From Gnetum montanum (taxonomy: Eukaryota > Streptophyta > Gnetopsida > Gnetales > Gnetaceae): 26,160 nucleotides of DNA. The stretch is from contig MNCI01036214.1 of assembly GCA_015680685.1 (NCBI GenBank), positions 85,451 through 111,610 on the forward strand, read 5' to 3'. This document shows positions 10,500-20,078 of the stretch, in pieces. A program made the translations under genes and the position numbers. The number at the start of each line of letters is the position of its first letter. Position 1 is the first letter of the stretch. Below the pieces are notes generated by a model, which worked only from the letters and a program-made list of their open reading frames with translations, searched no databases and had not been told where the DNA came from.

Positions 10500-11215
10500 A
10501 GTTCATCAGGGAAGTAATTAGAAATTGGGTATTCATCCTCTTTGTTGTCCCATTGCAACTGAGATAAATGATTAGCAACAACATTCTTAGTGCCTTTACA
10601 ATCTACTATTATGATATCAAACTCTTGCAAGATCACCAACCATCATATGACATGAGGGCTTATCATTGGTTTATTCATAAGGAACTGAGTTGCACTATGA
10701 TCTATGTGTACAAATACCTTATAGCCTAATACATAGTGCCTAAATTTTTCTAGTGCAAACACCACAACCATTAACTCTTTTTCTGTTGTGGTATAGTTGA
10801 GTTGTGCTCTAGTAATACTTTGACTTGCATAGTGAATGTAATAGGGATGTTTTTGGTCATCTAACTATGTAAGTACAGCTCCTAAAGTAAAATTGGACAC
10901 AGAAATCATTATATGGAATGGTCTGGACCAGTCAGGAGCTTGTAGAATGGGTGTTTCTATGACTCACATTCCTTGGTCCATTCAAAGGGTACATCCTTCT
11001 TTGTTAATTCTACCAATGGTTTTGCAATCTTCGAAAAGTTCTTGATGAAACATCTATAATAGTCAATATGTCTAAGGAATGATCATATGTCTTTTATAGT
11101 TTCAAGTTGATGAGTGATTCCTTGCATGATGTGAATTTTTTTAGGATCTACCTACATCCCTATTTGTAAAATTTTATGCCCTAATACAATGCCCTCTTGG
11201 ACCATTAAGTGGCTT
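10500..11215 (-). pseudogene. Nested element RNase H remnant
   Basis: Downstream of RT on the - strand are short, frame-shifted RNase H-like stretches (for example around 10730-10850, where the strand reads about a small Ser/Tyr-rich helix). They end at QEFDIIIVDCKGTKNVVANHLSQL (about 10555-10630), the usual C-terminal RNase H motif with ANHLS in place of the common ADHLS. Heavily decayed. Confidence 0.7.
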
Positions 11216-11220
11216 TTTTG

Positions 11221-11985
11221 CTAATTGAGCCTTAGGTTGGTTTTAACACATCGTTTCAGTACTTGCTCTAATCGGTCCAATGCTTGTTCAAAGTCCACTC
11301 CATAGGTGGAGAAATCATCCATAAAAACCTCCACACCATTTCCTATTTGTTGCTGAAATATATTGAGAACCAAACATTGAAACATTACTGGAGCATTGCA
11401 TAAGCCAGACCGCATTTGCCTATATGCAAATGTCCCCTAAGGACTTGTGAATGTAGTCTTGGCTTGGTCTTCTGGTGCTATTTGAATTTGATTGTACCCA
11501 ATATATCCATCCAAAAAACTATAATAACAATGCCCTACAATGGTATCTAAAACTTGGTCAATGAATGACAATGGGAAATGGGCTTTAAATGTTGCTATGT
11601 TCAGTAGCCTAAAGTCTATACACACCCTCCATTTACCTTCCTTTTTAGGCACAATGACTAATGGACTAACCCATTCACTATCAGCAATGGGGTAGATAAA
11701 CCCTACTTTTAGAAGTTGTTTAATTTCTTCTTTAACTACTTGCTTAAGCATTGGATTCAATCATCTTTGCGGTTATCGTCGAGGCTTCATAGAGGGGTCA
11801 ATGTAAATTCTATGTTGGCATATCCTAGGATCTATTTTGGTTAATTCGGAATATGACCAAGTAAAGGCTTTCGACCATTTTTTTACCATCTTCAACAATC
11901 TTTCTTTTTGTTGAGGAGCAAGCTTAGCATTAATGATTACCAGTTTTTCATTCTTGAGAAATGTATATTCCATACTGATGGGCAA
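11221..11985 (-). pseudogene. Nested element reverse transcriptase remnant
   Basis: Three blocks (11773-11985, 11437-11760, 11221-11415) give the RT connection, fingers and palm: VSPLVIVPKKEGKWRVCIDF, HFPLSFIDQVLDTI, FLDGYIGYNQIQIAPEDQ, GLCNAPVMFQ, VFMDDFSTYG. Both Asp of the DD pair (11314-11319) are present, unlike in the outer element. A few stops between blocks (for example TAG in the strand at about 11436-11438) show that it is not translatable as one chain. Confidence 0.9.
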
Positions 11986-12330
11986 AAATTTTAATTTGAG
12001 GGGCTCTTACTTAAACTTTTCAGGGATTTCCAACTTCCCCCAGTTGATATTTTTGATGTCAGTACATGGAAGTTGGTGGTGCACTTGCTCCAATGCATCT
12101 ATGTTATCAATATAGGCACAAGTCAAACTCTCAGTTGGTCCCATGCATATAGTTGAATTACTCTCTTGGTTAACTATCAGCCACTGGGTGTCATCTTGTC
12201 TTATGGCTACTGCATACAAGCATCTTTGTATGTTAGTTACTTATGCATACTGGTTGCATGCAGGTAATGTTAAACATTGTACAAACCAAGACTTCTGTAC
12301 ACAGTTGCACCCTGTGTCACTGTATGCGAT

Positions 12331-12834
12331 TCATGGAACTTTCTTCTTCTTGATCTTTCCAAATGTATTTTCTTTTGATATCTCCAAGGAAAGATCACAT
12401 ATTCCTAGGTGCACATCAATTGTACTTAGCCATGCTCTTCCCATTATGATTAGGAAGTCCCCCTTAAAGTTGTCGACTTGGATCACTAGGAAATCAGCTG
12501 GATACAACCACTCACAAATAGTGGTGACAATGTCCTCCACTAGCCCCAATGGAATAGTGATAGACTTGTTTGCCAACTCTAAATAGATGTTACTTTCCTT
12601 TAGCGGAGGTAGGTTCTAAGCTTTATACATTTCCTGGGAGATTAGATTAACACCAGAACCTAAATCCAAAAGAGCTTTGCAAAGCTCATTTCCAGTGATT
12701 TGTAAATAAATAAGAGGACTTATAGGATTAGAAAATTTCCTAGGAAGATGTCCAACTTTAATCCAATCAGTGATGGCATGGGTTAACATGATAGTATGCA
12801 TTGGGTGCAATTTTTGGTTCAAAGGAACCTCCAA
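12331..12834 (-). pseudogene. Nested element aspartic protease remnant
   Basis: The block at 12616-12834 contains ALLDLGSGVNLIS, the active-site region in the DLGxSxN style of Athila/Tat proteases, with the Asp at about 12664-12666 intact. The second block (12331-12576) has PADFLVIQVD and IIMGRAWLST, the C-terminal half with its G-R-x-x-L turn. A stop lies between the two blocks. Confidence 0.78.
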
Positions 12835-13199
12835 AGATTCAAATGATATTAAGGTGTTTGGATAATTAGCTGCTTGTGGTTGTAAGGACTTGGTTGGACT
12901 ATTGGTTCTAAAGAAGGTCTCTTCTTTAATCGGTTGTCCAAAGCAACAGTAGGTTGAGGGTTGATAGCCCTTGTAGCATTATGTTGCTACGACTGGGCAG
13001 GAAGCTCGCCCTGCATAGTTGGAGCATGTGGTAATGGAGTTGAGGGTGGAAGAGTTGTAGAAAGATGAGAAGGATAGTGCATATGTGGAACATCACTCCT
13101 AGGAGAAGGAGTCCTATAGTACTCGGTGGTCTGGTAGTGAGGCTAAGGAGGGATGTGACTAGTAGAGTCACATGAAGAGATCGACTGCTAAAACATAAT

Positions 13200-15323
13200 A
13201 CCCATATGGGTCAAGTTGACGGTAAGGGTACTATTGACATGGTAGTGGCATTTCCTATGATTGTGGATGTTGCCACTATTGATATTGTTCATTTAGTTGT
13301 GGTGGAGCTCCACTTGGATAATATGTCAAGGGTTGGTGAAACTGCCTTGGGTTACCTTGAGGATAAGGTAACCTTCTGGGTGTTTTTCATTTATTTAACC
13401 ATGGGTTTAGTGCATACACTTCAAACTCTTGCAAATGTGAAACTACTGGGCAACATCTTTTAGGATGGTCATATTGGCATATCTCACATCTTCCATCATT
13501 GTCTATGTCTGAATCCACAACCTCTTCAATTATGGCAACTTTACCCTTACCCTTGTTACGTGCATACTCAACTTCTTTCTTTTTCCTTCTCTCTCGGTTA
13601 CTACTTGGTTCTCCAGACTCCTCTACTATTTTTAGGACAATTTGAAATTTTTCGTCTAGAGAGTTCCACATTTAATCTACCTTTGTCGATACTTCTGATG
13701 CAAATTTTTGAATGGGCAAAGTCTTTCTATTCACCATCTCTTCAAGTGGTGGCTCTTCTTCATCTTTGTAAAATCTGATTTCCTTCTTTTGGAGGGAAGG
13801 ATCTCTATTGTACTCCTTTGCACTTTCTTTTTTCCTCAACTTGCTTTCCTCCTTGGTAGCTTGCTCCAACAATTTTTGTATTTGGTGGACTCTAAGCTCG
13901 AATAGCCTTCCTTGGGCATAAGTCCCAAGGGTTCTTCACATTTCATACCTAAGCCCATCCACGAGATGGCATAGTTGTTCTTTTTGTGAGTAACCATGGC
14001 CAAGGAAACAATGTAATAATGTATAATATTAGCCCATGGTAGCATCCAAGGGTTCTTGTCCTCCTTGTTTCCATCCTTGGACTTGCTTCCGCAGGTTGGA
14101 CACTTGGGAGTATGTTTGATACTTATCGTTGAATAGCTCTAACATGGTATTTCATCGATGAATGGATTTTGGTTCTAACGACTAGTATTAGCTTTCCACT
14201 TCCTTGATTAGCATCTATGGAAACAACTTTAGCTTTTTCCACTTGTTTTCTATATTTTGCAAGGCACATGCATCGTGGAATGCTTGTAGATTGTTTTGAG
14301 GATCAGCATTATATCCCCCTTCAAATCGTGGGATGTTATTCATGTCTAGTCTTTTGATCCTACTATCCTTCTAGTGCCTTGTTGAAATCCTAACAACCTT
14401 TTTTATATCTAACAAACTTCGGGTGGCGGGTAGGGGTTCATCGTGATCATATTATCTATGGTGTCTATGATGCCTATGTTGTTTCCTACTCTCCCTTCTT
14501 TTATGATGTGTCTCTTTGGAATGCCCTGGTCCCCTTTCCTAACTATTTTGTAGGTGATTTGTATTTTGCTTATCATTGTCCTCATGGTTTTTCCTTTTAC
14601 AGCTATATTCAAATCTTGAAGGAGAGAGGGAAGGAGATGATGAAGGTGAAGAAGAAGAAGGACTGGCACCATGACAGTGCCTATCACCCTCTCTTTGGTG
14701 GTCATGGTCTTGATCATGGTTACGATCGAAATGTCCATCATTGTCATGTGTTCATGTTTTTTTTTATACCCTTTGTGTCTATTGGTACTAGAACCTGGGT
14801 TATGAATAGTTGAGTGAAGATTCTGATACACAACTCCTTGACCAAAGTCAACAAGAGGAACATCATTTTGTGAAAAATCTCCCAAGGAAGGTCCACCATC
14901 CTCATTTTCACTTAGGACATACAAGACATCCTAAGACCACTTCCCCTTCACAGATTTGTAATGTCTCTCTTGTTGCAAATCCCTCTAGCGTTGTGCCTCC
15001 ATGGGTCAATAATCTCTCGAATCTTATTCATGAACAACATACTTTGATTGTAAGTGCTGCATACCAATTTGTGTGAGAGCACAAAGAAGCATGCCCAAGA
15101 TTGAGTGATCGAGAGGTAACACTATGCTACCTTCTAAATCACGCCATCACAATTGTTCATCCTAGTGGAGGATAAAGGTAAAGTTTGGTATATACTCATC
15201 AGGATGAGTGTATACCATGCGAAATTGTTGGGGCACTAGTGGATCATCATGTGCACCTTGCCTTTGATTATTCATGGTGTCGGACCTAGTCAGTGAAGCA
15301 CTCTCATAAGAAGAAAGAGACAT
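13200..15323 (-). pseudogene. Nested element gag remnant
   Basis: The likely start is ATG at 15323-15321 (MSLSSYESASLTRSDTMNN), about 120 bp after the primer site. Readable blocks follow in changing frames. There is a low-complexity segment (14409-14924), a Retrotrans_gag-like core around FNDKYQTYSQVSNLRKQV and LHCFLGHGYSQKEQLCHLV (about 13950-14140), a charged linker (13672-13872), and a Cys/His cluster CEICQYDHPKRC (about 13455-13495). Many stops break it, so no full-length Gag can be made. Confidence 0.75.
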
Positions 15324-15440
15324 GATTGATTATTCAGTGTGTGATACCCTTTTCTAGTGATTGTAGAATAGTTAACTCTAAGGGTTCGTTCCAACGATGA
15401 AAGGATTTCCTAATTTCTAATCAGCACACAAATAACAAAA

Positions 15441-15458
15441 TCCTTGGCAACGGCACCA
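15441..15458 (-). other. Primer binding site of nested element, Asp-tRNA type
   Basis: The - strand reads TGGTGCCGTTGCCAAGGA, one base from the LTR end. It matches the complement of the plant Asp-tRNA (GTC) 3' end except for about three C/T or G/A changes. Athila/Tat-type elements commonly use this tRNA. The assignment is from memory of tRNA sequence. Confidence 0.7.
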
Positions 15459-16191
15459 ATGATGAGTAGCGAGGTACCCCTACACCCAACCATATGAATA
15501 TGAGTGTTTATGCGTGATCTAGTCGAACTCTGAGGATTAAGTGCTTATACGCCTACGCAGAACAAGGATGAGTTATGCGATCATTGTCTTTCCAAGCTTA
15601 CTTGTAAGGTACAATTGTATGGTTAAGTAAACTCGAGGTCTGTGATTTTTATTATTTTATGTTTTATGTTCTTGATGCTTAAAAGAGAGAAATGAGGTAA
15701 CTTAATAACTAATTTGATTTAACTAATTAACTATTCTCTAACTAGTCCTAACACCAGCATCTGTTCCCACTCTCTAGACACATCTTGAACTAGTGTAACA
15801 CTACTGGGATTACCAAATGCTAGTCATTATTGGGTTACCAAGTGTTCCACGTATGCTCGAGGTGGTCATGCTGAGTGTGCTAATTCATTGATAATTGATA
15901 ATTAATGGTTTGATGAAAATAACATTAATTAACTATTGAAAGCATCGAATAACAGTAAATAACATGAAATGCAATAATTAAGCTATTCCGAATGTTGCAA
16001 GGTTTATCACAAAGTTCGTCTTTATTTCTGAACACAAGGTGTGCTCAGGTACACAATGCTCAAATAAAGATCTATTTACTTTATGACTTCTACTGCATGC
16101 ACTTAGAAATAATTCTAACTCTAGAAGGGAAAAACTATAAGAGTTTGACTAAGGGACTAAAAACTAATGCCAAACCAAGTGCCCCTATCTC

Positions 16192-16200
16192 CTATTTATA
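16192..16200 (-). promoter_or_regulatory. TATA box of nested 5' LTR
   Basis: The - strand reads TATAAATAG, a perfect plant TATA box, and it is kept in both LTRs (6450-6458). It lies about 100 bp inside the U3 start. AATAAA occurs about 175 bp downstream. Confidence 0.7.
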
Positions 16201-16232
16201 GCCAATGAGACAAGTTCCGACATTGCATGTCC

Positions 16233-16286
16233 AATATCGCTTTAGCATCTCCAATATTGCGTATCCAATATCGAGGGTCTGATCTC
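16233..16286 (-). repeat. 14-bp degenerate repeats in nested LTR (right)
   Basis: Four units begin at 16233, 16253, 16267 and 16281 (AATATC, AATATT, AATATC, GATCTC), with the same 20-14-14 spacing as the left LTR but one unit fewer. Confidence 0.62.
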
Positions 16287-16297
16287 AAGACTCATCA

Positions 16298-16302
16298 AAA
16301 GT
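16298..16302. repeat. Target-site duplication AAAGT (right copy)
   Basis: Exact match to 5712-5716. Removing one copy and the insert rejoins the outer integrase reading. Confidence 0.95.
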
Positions 16303-17090
16303 TAAATTTTTCTAGTGCATATCATCCATAATTTGATGGCCAAATGGAGGTGGTGAATAAATCCTTGTTGAACATATTAAGATGTTTGTGTAATGGACAA
16401 CCAAATAGGTGGGAAAACTTATTGTGTCATGTTGAATTTTCATATAATAATGCTTTTCATGTTGCTATTGGTAAAGGCCCATTTGAGGTGAACTATGGGT
16501 TTTGTCCAAAGATGGTGAACACCTTAAAGAGCTTTAATGGTGAAGCTCAACTTAGTGCTAATTTTGTGCAAGAGATGAGGGATAACCATGTACAAGTAAA
16601 ATCAAATCTTGAAAACAAGGTTGAAGAGAAAGTCCTCAAGAGAAATGAGAGTAAATGGAAGCCTAATTTTGCTATTGGTGACTTGGTTTGTGTGCACTTG
16701 AAGAAGAAGTAATTGAGAAGTATTAACTTCTCTAAATTCAAAGCCAAGAAGATGGGGCATTTCAAAATCAAGGCTAAGATCAATGATGATGCTTTTGAAA
16801 TTGATTTACCAAATGATGTTGGTATGTTTTTTGTGTTTAATATTTTAGATTTATGCACCATCATGGATCAACTAATGAGGAGACCATACATGGTAGAATC
16901 AATGAGTTGAAAGGTGCTATTGATTAGTCCAAGCCTTTAATGGAGAGGAAGGCAATCATACTCAAGCAGAGGAAACTTTTAGCACTCAAGGAGTCAAGAG
17001 GGATGAATATTTGATCCATTGGAAGGATTAATCCATTGATGATGTTGTATGAATCCATAAGACCAAACTTGTTGAGTGAGCAATTGCTCC
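16298..17090 (+). pseudogene. Outer element integrase C-terminal part plus chromodomain
   Basis: The core resumes directly after the nested element: SSAYHP, stop (16329-16331 at a conserved Gln), FDGQMEVVNKS with the catalytic Glu present, then NRWENLLCHVEFSYNNAFH (to about 16470), and the C-terminal GPF/DLV-type barrel region up to a stop at 16710-16712. The next piece (16713-16907) keeps KAKKMGHFKI and EIDLPNDVG. Between about 16992 and 17078 one frame reads KRDEYLIHWKD followed by SIDDVV, a decayed chromodomain, which places the element among chromoviruses. Confidence 0.85.
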
Positions 17091-17126
17091 TACACCTACT
17101 CCCTTGTTCACATGAGTTTACTTTTT

Positions 17127-17140
17127 AAAAAGTGGGAGAG
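17127..17140 (+). other. Polypurine tract of outer element
   Basis: AAAAAGTGGGAGAG lies four bases upstream of the 3' LTR. Position, strand and purine content are those of a plus-strand priming site. Confidence 0.7.
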
Positions 17141-17144
17141 TTTA

Positions 17145-18162
17145 TGTAAGAACATCTCTTCTGATTCCCTTGTGCTTTTCCTACAAGTTGTTTTTACAAA
17201 TTTCATGCTTGGAGAAGACTTGGATGAGTGTGTCCTATTTTTCTGTCTTATTGTGTTGATTTTTGATTATGATGATTTTTGGATGTTTTGGCATGTTTGG
17301 AGGTGTTTTTTACTCATTTTGATGAATTTAGGAGGTTTTAGGACCTATGGAGACTTGTTTGGAGGCATCCAAAGATTCCAAGCATTAAAATGAGCATATA
17401 TATTTTTGGCACCTACAGGATAGACATCTACCCAAAAATGTAGATGTCTTAGTGTAGATGTTTATGGATCACATAGACATCTATAAGAAATAGTATACAT
17501 CTTACTTAGAAGTAAGGCTTTCATAGTAGATGTCCCAACAAAGCTAGAGATATCTAAGATGGGAAGGGAAAAAGCTCCAATGTGGCATTTTGATTAGGAC
17601 ACATCTGAAAGACTTCAAATCCTTGTGGGAAACATCTAGGAAGGTCATTAGAAAGCTTCCTAGAGTTTTGGATCTCTATAATTATGTATGTATCCATCCA
17701 TGAGAGAGAGAGGAGAGAGCGTTGGTGTGCGAAGTAGTGAGACAAAATGCTCTTGAGAGTGGAAAGTTGAGCAAGAGAGATTGGGTAAGTGCAATTGGTG
17801 ATCAACTCCAAGATCAACTTGTGGTGTGTTGGTCTATGTGTTCTATTCTCTTGTATGTCACCTATGAGTTGAGATTTCAATCCTAGGTTGTGAAAGAGAT
17901 TTCTATTGGTTGTGTCTTGCATTGAGAACAACTGTTGTGTGGTTGTAGAGCCTTATGCTCTGCACTATTGGTTGAGTGTGACAGGTTTTGGATACTTGTG
18001 CGTTGTGTGAACCCTATTGTAATATTCTAATAAATTAATTAAAAATAGATAGTTTTCTTATTTTCTAGCACAAAAAACAAAAAAAAATTATCTTTGCATA
18101 ATATATGGATTTAGCGCATTGAAGATGATTTAATTATTGGAGTGAACTTGCTCTATACTCCA
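17145..18162 (+). repeat. 3' LTR of outer element
   Basis: Second copy of the outer LTR, starting TGTAAGAACATC right after a purine-rich tract. It retains the TATA-like box (17677-17684), the GA run (about 17701-17716), AATAAA (18029-18034) and the degenerate GACGTC-type array (17423-17554). The homology fades at about 18150-18162, so the last bases are approximate. Confidence 0.9.
17423..17554 (+). repeat. U3 array of GACGTC-derived palindromes (right LTR)
   Basis: The counterpart of the left array. Hexamers GACATC, GATGTC, GATGTT, GACATC, TACATC, GATGTC and GATATC start at 17423, 17443, 17457, 17476, 17496, 17529 and 17549. None retains the CpG. One 20-bp unit present in the left LTR (around 1156) is missing here, while the unit at 17476 is decayed in the left LTR. 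Confidence 0.72.
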
Positions 18163-19037
18163 CTACTATCACACCTATAAGCAAGGTAGGAATAGAACCC
18201 ATAATCGCCCAACCAAGTCTATTTTGTTGGAAGAAGGCTAGGATGATGATAATGATAAAATAACATTAAGTAACATGTTTCTAAGTTGACAATCGAGTAA
18301 GTAGAAAGGTGTATTAATACACTAAAAACTTTTAAAAGCCTCAAAATCAAATTAAAAAGATTTAGATGCCTAAGTAAAAGATTAGGTTGATAGCAAAAGC
18401 ATCTATGCACATGATTGGAGATTACTCAAGATTCTCACTCACATCTTTTAAACTATAATTGTGAAGGGCAGCCTTTTGGACAAATACAAAGAGGTCAAAA
18501 AAATAAAAAACCTTGTATAATTGCTCACATGAGCTTACAACAAATTATGGCGTTGAACTTCATTACCAGACACCGTTAAACCAGTTATAATTGGAACATC
18601 ATCACCATTCTCTAGGGCCTTAGAGAAAACACTCTATAACGGCCTTGAAACATTTTCCATTAGGAAACAAACCACTTTTATTTGAAGTATAAAAAGTAGC
18701 ATGCAGCACTTACACAATAATAATGTCATGCAAATTTCCTTTTTAAAGAGCTGCGGAAATTTGAAAGTCATTTGAAATTAATATCAAAACCATAGCGCTG
18801 AGGCAACAACAACCAGCGAACCGTTGCAGCACGGAGAAAACAGTGATAAATAAACAGGCCTCTGGAGATCGGAAGAACATTAAGAGGCATTTCTCAGAAA
18901 CATCTTCTTATGCATTTAAACTCAGACAACGTAACAGGATATATTCAATCAAAGAATTGCAGATCAGCTGATGTCATTGCATGTGTGTTGTTATTTCCGT
19001 TGAGGTTAAGGAAAGCAGGGCGAATAACAGGTGGTGG
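18163..19037. other. Flank right of the outer element; nothing identified
   Basis: No gene or mobile element is recognised. An 11-mer AGCAAGGTAGG occurs at 18180-18190 and also at 799-809 on the other side of the retrotransposon. The part near 18780-19030 has more balanced composition and might be untranslated DNA of the candidate gene described next. Confidence 0.3.
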
Positions 19038-19662
19038 TTACTTTTTGCCCAGGTTAAATTTCATGTTAGCTACTTTAGCAAGAATTTCCTGATAAAGCAC
19101 AATTCCTGCTGCCAGTGGGAAATTCAAGGCCTAAATATGTCGAAAGGTACAATTCTCAACGATTCCGTTCTTCCTTACCTCGAGTCCGGGCCTCTCATGA
19201 CGGCAATGTTATCAGAATGAGGGAAGAATACGTACTCTCTATGAAAACAGGGCATAAGGTTGAAGATACCAGTTCTATCAATTTTGCTTTGAAATTATAA
19301 AGGTTGATCAAACCATGGAAAAATGCTGATTTATATGACTTGCATACGCTATCTAAACATTAAATGACATGCGATTAGTATTTCTAGGGATTTGAAATTC
19401 AAATTTCACATAGCCGAACTCCCAGGTGTTCTCCAAAAATATCAATGGGAGAGGTAAACGTTGCAAGATTTTATAAATTTTTTAGTAAACGTTGCAAGAT
19501 TTTATAAATTTTTAATCGACCCCTTGTAGCAATGTCCAGGAGGAAAGGGGCTTTTATAAACCAGTTAAAATAGCTGAACTAGTTCAGAGAAAAAAGGAGA
19601 GTGGAAACAAAGATTCTTTACCAAAATATTACCTGCCTTAACATTCGGGACCCGACGGCCAT
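19038..19662 (-). pseudogene. Candidate small spliced gene or gene remnant
   Basis: Three - strand pieces look coding and are bordered by splice-like sites. First, ATG at 19662-19660 opens MAVGSRMLRQ and meets CAG|GTAATA at 19633/19632. Second, a 60-nt segment 19238-19179 follows a pyrimidine stretch ending TTTTCATAG and ends CGAG|GTAAGG. It is open as EYVFFPHSDNIAVMRGPDSR. Third, 19130-19038 follows ATATTTAG and is open as ALNFPLAAGIVLYQEILAKV and ten more residues to TAA. The third resembles the last helix of SpoU/TrmH-type RNA 2'-O-methyltransferases (SLNV-x-AAGI-x-LY). Joining phases disagree: the frame of piece two that fits piece three has stops, and the gap between them is only 48 nt. 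So it may be decayed or misread. Confidence 0.28.
19454..19515. repeat. 31-bp perfect tandem duplication
   Basis: GTAAACGTTGCAAGATTTTA and the following AAATTTTTTA repeat almost without change at 19454-19484 and 19485-19515. The near-identity indicates a recent duplication. Confidence 0.9.
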
Positions 19663-20078
19663 TCTATTTCTTTAGGAAGGAAAGCCAAACACAAATATTG
19701 GTGTACTTTTACGGAAAGGATATCGTTTCTCAGGCAAATTCTATTTCTTAAACATCAATGCATATTATTGCAGCTATTCTACGTTTTCAAACATACTTCA
19801 ATACATATTATGCCAACTGTGGCAGACAATTTTTATTCAAATCCATTACCTAATAACCTGCAAAATGCACTGCTCCACAGCTGGATCAAATTAACAATCC
19901 AGGTCCATCAACATTATAAAAAGCATAGATTAATTCTATACGCTTGAGAGTAGTACATGAAATACAATAAGAAGCATTGGTACATACTGAGGTTAATACA
20001 ATATGACAGTAATAAAAAACCCTCACTCATACATGAAGGGAAACTTAAAAATAAAACTTACAACTTTAGGGATTGCAT
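19663..20078. other. Downstream flank of the receptor-like gene
   Basis: A/T-rich, no ORF of note. It probably contains the 3' untranslated region of the - strand receptor-like gene. A TTTATT (AATAAA on the - strand) near 19832-19837 is a possible polyadenylation signal about 245 bp past the stop. Confidence 0.35.

Larger units (their letters stand above)
5717..16297 (-). mobile_element. Nested Ty3/gypsy LTR retrotransposon, Athila/Tat type
   Basis: A 10,581-bp element on the - strand, inserted into the outer element's integrase. Both ends are sharp: TGATGAG (5717) and CTCATCA (to 16297), flanked by AAAGT on each side. LTRs are 853 and 838 bp. Gag, protease, RT, RNase H and integrase are readable in that order on the - strand. 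RT wording (FLDGYIGYNQIQIAPEDQ, VFMDDFS) and an Asp-tRNA-type primer site point to the Athila/Tat lineage. It is dead through stops and frameshifts. Its two LTRs agree better than the outer pair do, as expected for a younger insertion. Confidence 0.95.
15460..16297 (-). repeat. 5' LTR of nested element
   Basis: 838 bp, partner of 5717-6569, and 5' on the - strand. TATAAATAG (16192-16200) and AATAAA (16021-16026) sit in correct U3-R order. Confidence 0.95.
854..18162 (+). mobile_element. Old Ty3/gypsy (chromovirus-like) LTR retrotransposon, split by a nested element
   Basis: Two long direct repeats (854-1880 and 17145 to about 18162) bound a + strand gag, protease, RT, RNase H, integrase, chromodomain order, which is the Ty3/gypsy order. 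A Met-initiator-type primer site follows the left LTR and a purine tract (17127-17140) precedes the right one. Without the 10.6-kb insertion the element is about 6.7 kb, normal for a chromovirus. All reading frames are broken and both RT catalytic Asp codons are gone, so it is not autonomous. The right end is uncertain by about 10 bases. The flanks share CACTA (848-852 and 18161-18165), a possible target duplication, but this does not fit the TG start exactly. Confidence 0.92.

Noticed and set aside
12143-12586. 147-codon + strand open frame
   Set aside because: It is antisense to the nested element's protease region and has no domain pattern of its own.
14508-15076. + strand open frames over the nested gag
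   Set aside because: Shadow frames antisense to the - strand gag remnant.
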